Below are positions 29,041 to 33,026 of a stretch of 33,026 nucleotides of DNA, in pieces. Below the pieces are notes generated by a model, which was given only the letters and a program-made list of their open reading frames with translations, had not been told where the DNA came from and did not search any database. The stretch is taken from the NCBI RefSeq assembly GCF_000761485.1, contig NZ_JPMX01000053.1, positions 1 through 33,026 of the forward strand, written 5' to 3'. This DNA is from Modestobacter caceresii. Its GTDB lineage: Bacteria > Actinomycetota > Actinomycetes > Mycobacteriales > Geodermatophilaceae. The first letter of the stretch is position 1; each line of letters starts with the position of its first letter. The position numbers and the translations under genes were made by a program.

Positions 29041-30030
29041 ATGTCCGCGCCACCCGCACCTGCCGCGACCGCACCTCCTCCGCCCCGCACGTCGCCCCCG
29101 GCGACGGGGAGCACCTCCGCGGCCCCGCTGCGCCGCCGCCGTCGGCCGCTCCGCTCCCGCCTCGTGCCCTACCTCCTGCTCGTCCCGGCCCTGGTCCCGC
29201 TCGGGGTGGGCCTGGGCTACCCGCTGGTCCGCCAGTTCGTCTTCTCCTTCCAGGAGTACGGCCTGGCGCAGCAGTTCGGCCGCCCGGCCGAGTGGGTCGG
29301 CCTGGACAACTACGTCACCCTGCTCTCCGACCCCTACGTCTGGGGGGTGATCGCCCGGTCGATCGCCTTCTGCCTGGTGAACGCCGCGCTGACCATGGCG
29401 CTGGGCATCGCCCTGGCGGTGCTGATGACCAAGGTCGGTCGGGGCGCCCGGATCACCCTGCAGGTCGGCATGCTGCTGGCCTGGGGCACGCCGGTGCTGG
29501 CCACGATGACCGTCTGGCAGTGGCTGTTCGACTCCCAGTACGGCGTCGTCAACTGGGTGCTGGCCGGGCCGCTGGGGATGGAGGGGCAGCGCGGCCACTC
29601 CTGGCTGATCGAGCCGCTGTCCTTCTACGCGGTCGCCACGGTGATCGTGGTCTGGATGAGCGTGCCGTTCGTCGTCTTCACCGTCTACGCCGGGCTGCTG
29701 CAGGTGCCCGAGGAGTGCATGGAGGCCGCCCAGCTGGACGGGGCGAGCAGCTGGCAGCGGCTGTGGGGGCTGGCGCTCCCGATGATCAAGCCGGTGCTGT
29801 TCGTGGTGGCCCTGCTCCAGGTGATCTGGGACCTGCGGGTGTTCACCCAGATCCACGTGCTGCAGCGGGCCGGTGCGCCGACCCGGGAGACCCACCTGCT
29901 GGGCACCTACATCTACTCGCTGTCCAAGGAGTTCTCGATAGCCGGGGCGATGGCGACGATCATGCTGGTGATCACGCTGGTGCTGACCACCGCCTACATC
30001 CGCCGGATGCTGCGCGAGGAGGAGGCATGA
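29041..30030 (+). CDS. Sugar ABC transporter permease (MalF/DasB-like)
   Basis: A 329-residue inner-membrane subunit. After a 40-residue Pro/Ala-rich and Arg-rich cytoplasmic tail there are six hydrophobic segments, beginning LVPYLLLVPALVPLGVGLGY. The cytoplasmic EAA loop is EAAQLDGASSWQRLWGLALP (about residues 228-247), where the ATPase docks. ATG at 29041 follows CCAGGAG. It overlaps the next permease by ATGA. Family 2 carbohydrate permease (CUT1) by sequence style. Confidence 0.93.
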   Translation: MSAPPAPAATAPPPPRTSPPATGSTSAAPLRRRRRPLRSRLVPYLLLVPALVPLGVGLGYPLVRQFVFSFQEYGLAQQFGRPAEWVGLDNYVTLLSDPYVWGVIARSIAFCLVNAALTMALGIALAVLMTKVGRGARITLQVGMLLAWGTPVLATMTVWQWLFDSQYGVVNWVLAGPLGMEGQRGHSWLIEPLSFYAVATVIVVWMSVPFVVFTVYAGLLQVPEECMEAAQLDGASSWQRLWGLALPMIKPVLFVVALLQVIWDLRVFTQIHVLQRAGAPTRETHLLGTYIYSLSKEFSIAGAMATIMLVITLVLTTAYIRRMLREEEA

Positions 30031-30938
30031 GCGCCGTCGCGCCACCGCCACCGGCCGTCGCGGTGCCCGAGCGGGCACGGGTCGTGCCGCCCCGGCGCCG
30101 ACCGCGTCGCCGGGCCACCGCGGCCCGCCGGCTGCTGGGCGCACTGGCGGTGCTGGTCGCGCTGGTCTGGGTCTTCCCGGTCTACTGGATGATCAACAGC
30201 GCGTTCCTGCCGACCAACCGGCTGCGCACCCCGGAGCCGTCGTTCCTGCCCTTCGGCGGCACCCTGGCCAACTTCCGCCGGGTGCTGACCGACCCGTCGT
30301 TCTACGACGCCGTCAAGGTCTCCCTCGCCGTCACCGGGCTGACCCTGGCCGCCGCGATCCTCTTCGCCTTCGTCGCGGCGCTGGCGATCAGCCGGTTCCG
30401 CTTCCGCGGCCGCAAGAGCTTCGTCGTGACGGTGCTGGTCGTGCAGATGATCCCGGCCGAGGGGCTGTTCATCTCCCAGTACCAGATGCTGGACACCTGG
30501 CAGCTGGTCAACTCGGTGCTGGGCCTGTCGATCGTCTACGTCGCCGCCGTCCTGCCGTTCACCGTCTGGATGCTGCGCGGCTTCGTCAGCGGGGTGCCGA
30601 TCGAGCTGGAGGAGGCCGCGATGATGGACGGCCTGTCCCGCACCGGCGCGTTCTTCCGGATCACCTTCCCGCTGCTCGCCCCCGGGCTGGTCGCCTCCGG
30701 CGTCTACGGGTTCCTGCAGGCCTGGAACGAGTACACCCTCGCGCTGGTCGTGATGACCGACCCGGCCGAGCGCACCCTCCCGCTGTGGCTGCAGGGCCTG
30801 GTCGAGGCCAACAGGGCGACCGACTGGGGGATCGTCATGGCCGGCGCCGCGCTGATCACCGTGCCGGTCATCGTGTTCTTCCTGTTCGTCCAGCGGCGGA
30901 TGAGCTCCGGTCTGGTGGCCGGGGCGGTGAAGGGGTGA
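30027..30938 (+). CDS. Sugar ABC transporter permease (MalG/DasC-like)
   Basis: A 303-residue partner permease. An Arg/Pro-rich tail is followed by six membrane segments starting LLGALAVLVALVWVFPVYWM. The EAA loop is EEAAMMDGLSRTGAFFRITF (about 191-210), and FVQRRMSSGLVAGAVKG is the typical CUT1 MalG-type C-terminus. The start overlaps the previous stop (ATGA, behind GAGGAGG) and the stop overlaps the ROK kinase start (GTGA). No ATPase gene follows, so it presumably uses a shared MsiK-like ATPase encoded elsewhere. Confidence 0.94.
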   Translation: MSAVAPPPPAVAVPERARVVPPRRRPRRRATAARRLLGALAVLVALVWVFPVYWMINSAFLPTNRLRTPEPSFLPFGGTLANFRRVLTDPSFYDAVKVSLAVTGLTLAAAILFAFVAALAISRFRFRGRKSFVVTVLVVQMIPAEGLFISQYQMLDTWQLVNSVLGLSIVYVAAVLPFTVWMLRGFVSGVPIELEEAAMMDGLSRTGAFFRITFPLLAPGLVASGVYGFLQAWNEYTLALVVMTDPAERTLPLWLQGLVEANRATDWGIVMAGAALITVPVIVFFLFVQRRMSSGLVAGAVKG

Positions 30939-31915
30939 CCGCGCTCGCGGCAGGCGCGCGCGGGTGCACGGTCGGGCTGGACATCGGCGGCACCAAGGTG
31001 CTCGGCGTGCTGCTGGACGACGCGGCGACGGTGCGGGCCAGCGTGCGGGTGCCCAGCCGGCCGGGCACCGAGGGGGTCGTCGGTGCCGCGGCCGAGGTCG
31101 TCGCTCAGCTGTGCCGCACCGCGGGCATCCCCCCGGGCGAGCTGACCGGGGTCGGCGCCGGGGTGCCCGGGCTGGTCGCCCCGCTGACCGGCGAGGTCTC
31201 CCACGCGGTGAACCTCGGCATCTCCGACGAGCCGGTCGCGCTGGCCCCGCTGCTGGCCGACCGGCTGGGGGGTGTGCCGGTGACCGTGGAGAACGACCTG
31301 AACGTCGCCGCCGTCGGCGCGGCCCGGGTGCTCGGCCTGCGGGGCGACCTGGCCTTCCTCTCCCTGGGCACCGGGGTGGCTGCCGGGCTGCTGCTCGGCG
31401 GGGAGCTGCGGCGCGGCCATCGCGGCGGCGCCGGGGAGATCGGGCACATCCCGTACGACCCGGCGGGCCCGCGCTGCCCGTGTGGTCAGCGGGGCTGCCT
31501 GGAGCTCTACGCCTCCGGGGCGGCGCTGGGCGCGGCCTGGCCCAGCCGCACCGGTCGGCCCGCCGCCGTGGAGGTGTTCGGGGCGGCCGCTGCCGGGGAC
31601 GCCGCCGCCGTGCGGGTCCGGGACGCCTTCGCCGGGGCGGTCGCCGCCGCCGTCCGGCTGCTGGTGCTCACCTGCGACGTCGAGCACGTGGTGCTCGGGG
31701 GCGGGGTCGCCGAGGTCGGTGCCCCGCTGATGGCGGCGGTGGCGCACCAGTGCCGGCGGCAGGCCTCCGGATCGCCGTTCCTGGACAGCCTGCAGATCGC
31801 CGACCGGGTCCAGCTGGTTCCCGATGGGGTGCCGGTGGCCCCGATCGGGGCCGCACTCGCCGTGCGGGACCGGTTCGCCGCCGCCGGACGCCGCCCGGTG
31901 CCCACCCCGTCGTGA
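30935..31915 (+). CDS. ROK family sugar kinase
   Basis: A 326-residue ATP-dependent hexose kinase. The phosphate loop DIGGTK (16-21), catalytic Asp121 in VENDLNVAAVG, the sugar-binding Glu168 and zinc-binding His171 in GAGEIGHI, and the Cys residues of CPCGQRGCLE (181-190) are all present, so unlike the ROK regulator upstream it should be catalytically active. ROK kinases act on glucose, GlcNAc, ManNAc or fructose; the NagZ-type neighbour points to GlcNAc, giving GlcNAc-6-phosphate. GTG at 30935 overlaps the permease stop as GTGA. Confidence 0.93.
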   Translation: MTALAAGARGCTVGLDIGGTKVLGVLLDDAATVRASVRVPSRPGTEGVVGAAAEVVAQLCRTAGIPPGELTGVGAGVPGLVAPLTGEVSHAVNLGISDEPVALAPLLADRLGGVPVTVENDLNVAAVGAARVLGLRGDLAFLSLGTGVAAGLLLGGELRRGHRGGAGEIGHIPYDPAGPRCPCGQRGCLELYASGAALGAAWPSRTGRPAAVEVFGAAAAGDAAAVRVRDAFAGAVAAAVRLLVLTCDVEHVVLGGGVAEVGAPLMAAVAHQCRRQASGSPFLDSLQIADRVQLVPDGVPVAPIGAALAVRDRFAAAGRRPVPTPS

Positions 31916-31959
31916 CCGGTCCGGCGGCACCCCCTTCCCCCGACGAGGAGCACCGCAGC

Positions 31960-33026
31960 ATGACCACCGAGCGCCGCAGCACCACCGGGCCCCGCAGCAC
32001 CATCGAGCCCCGCAGCACCATCGAGCTGGACCGGCTGGTGAACGCCTGCCTCATGCCGGGCTTCAGCGGCGCGACGCTCCCGGCCTGGGGCGCCGACGCA
32101 CTGGCCGACGGCCTGGCCGGGGTCTGCCTGTACGGCCAGAACCTCACCGGCGAGGGCCCGCCGGTGGCCGAGCGGGTCGCGGCGATCACCGCGGCGGCTC
32201 GGGCGGTGCGCGGCGACGTGCTGGTGGCGCTGGACGAGGAGGGCGGGGACGTGACCCGCCTGGAGTACACGGTGGGCAGCAGCTGGCCGGGCAACGCCGC
32301 CCTCGGCGTGGTCGACGACGAGGCGGTCACCTTCGCGGTGGCCGCCGGGATCGGCGCCCAGCTGCGCCGGGTCGGGGTGGACGTCGACCTCGCGCCGTCG
32401 GTCGACGTCAACAGCGACGTGGCCAACCCGGTCATCGGCGTCCGCTCGTTCGGTGCCGACCCGGCGCTGGTCGCCCGGCACGGGGTGGCCTACGTGCAGG
32501 GGCTGCGATCGGCCGGCGTCGCCGCAGCCGCGAAGCACTTCCCCGGGCACGGGGCGACCACGGTCGACTCGCACCTCGGCCTGCCGGTGATCGACGCCGA
32601 CGAGGCCACCTTCCGGGAGCGCGAGCTGCCGCCCTTCGCTGCCGCAGTCCGGGCCGGGGTGGACCTGGTCATGACGGCGCACGTCGTCTTCCCGGCACTG
32701 GACACCGCCCCGGCCACGCTGAGCCGCCGGCTGCTGGTCGACGTGCTCCGCGGCGAGCTGGGCTTCACCGGGGTCGTGGTCACCGACGCCCTGGACATGG
32801 CCGGGGTCCGGGCCGCGCACGGGTTGGCCGGGGCCGCCGTGCTCTCCCTGGCCGCCGGTGCCGACCTGCTGCTGCTGGGCGCCGAGGACGGCGAGGAGCA
32901 CTGCGCGGCGATCCGGACGGCGGTGCGGGCGGCCGTCGCCGACGGCACGCTGGCCGAGGCCCGGCTGCGCGAGGCCGCGGCCCGGGTGACCGCGCTGCGG
33001 CGGCGGTTGGCCGACGCCGAGCGCCC
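31960..33026 (+). CDS. GH3 beta-N-acetylglucosaminidase, NagZ-type (partial, runs off the window)
   Basis: The first 355 residues of a glycoside hydrolase family 3 enzyme; the frame is still open at the window end. The NagZ-specific acid/base loop KHFPGHG-ATTVDSH is at 192-205 (Asp203, His205) and the nucleophile Asp276 lies in VVTDALDMAGV. ALDEEGGDVTRL and NPVIGVRSFG are further GH3 landmarks. No signal peptide, so it acts in the cytoplasm on imported GlcNAc-containing sugars, removing terminal beta-GlcNAc. Residues 6-22 are three imperfect RST-(T/I)-(G/E)-P repeats, coded by an 18-base tandem repeat. ATG at 31960 has GAGGAG nine bases upstream. It follows the kinase by 44 bases. Confidence 0.92.
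   Translation, partial: MTTERRSTTGPRSTIEPRSTIELDRLVNACLMPGFSGATLPAWGADALADGLAGVCLYGQNLTGEGPPVAERVAAITAAARAVRGDVLVALDEEGGDVTRLEYTVGSSWPGNAALGVVDDEAVTFAVAAGIGAQLRRVGVDVDLAPSVDVNSDVANPVIGVRSFGADPALVARHGVAYVQGLRSAGVAAAAKHFPGHGATTVDSHLGLPVIDADEATFRERELPPFAAAVRAGVDLVMTAHVVFPALDTAPATLSRRLLVDVLRGELGFTGVVVTDALDMAGVRAAHGLAGAAVLSLAAGADLLLLGAEDGEEHCAAIRTAVRAAVADGTLAEARLREAAARVTALRRRLADAER
31972..32025 (+). repeat. 18-base tandem repeat in the GH3 N-terminus
   Basis: Three units of 18 bases (31972-31989, 31990-32007, 32008-32025). The last two are identical (CCCCGCAGCACCATCGAG) and the first differs at three positions. They add six residues each ahead of the catalytic barrel and are probably slippage-derived and variable between strains. 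Confidence 0.85.

Overview
The window is very GC-rich chromosomal DNA from an actinobacterium. The evidence is the near-saturated G/C at third codon positions, a class E sortase with an LAxTG-type substrate, a FadA2/FabG4/HtdX set matching mycobacterial proteins, and many GTG or probably leaderless starts. The overall feel is of Geodermatophilaceae (Blastococcus, Modestobacter, Geodermatophilus), but that family placement is inference. Genes are tightly packed and in uniform codon style. I see no transposase, integrase, phage gene or CRISPR array, so this reads as core chromosome rather than an island.

Layout. (1) 1-6.2 kb holds small housekeeping or stress units: a DinB/DUF664 protein, a formamidase-family amidohydrolase, a serine beta-lactamase-like hydrolase, a short HU protein, an aldo/keto reductase, a DUF1059 protein and an EAL protein whose signature Glu is Gln. 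(2) 6.4-9.2 kb is a large GAF-PAS-GAF-GAF-SpoIIE phosphatase, divergent from the EAL gene. (3) 9.2-15.6 kb is a fatty acid module: tetR and an acyl-CoA oxidase-like flavoprotein on one strand, and fadA2-fabG4-htdX on the other, with a palindromic operator between them. Together they could run a full beta-oxidation cycle through (R)-3-hydroxyacyl-CoA. (4) 15.6-16.65 kb is a class E sortase overlapping a 52-residue membrane protein. (5) 16.7-19.3 kb encodes an App1-type phosphatidate phosphatase fused to phospholipase D. (6) 19.5-22.0 kb is a tandem pair of CNNM/CorC-type membrane proteins, preceded by a likely 16-codon leader peptide. (7) 22.0-23.9 kb is a SUV3-like RNA helicase with a zinc-ribbon motif and an Arg/Gly-rich tail. 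(8) 24.2-25.9 kb is a secreted glycine-rich, Fn3-containing surface protein ending in LALTG plus a membrane anchor, a plausible substrate of the sortase. (9) After tRNA-Ser(UGA), 26.2-33.0 kb is a sugar module: ROK repressor, lipoprotein binding protein, two permeases, ROK sugar kinase and a NagZ-type GH3 enzyme that runs off the window. There is no ATPase gene.

The most interesting structural signal outside genes is a set of intergenic palindromes of two families. Family A has core ATGGCCAT and varied but pairing arms. Family B has core TCGCGA and constant GAGGGGCC arms. They occur singly or as an A+B composite between genes in the first 12 kb. No single stretch is clearly an unknown biological system. 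The best candidates for a second look are the App1-PLD fusion, the sortase/substrate pair, the SUV3-like helicase, the palindrome families and the leader peptide before the CNNM pair.
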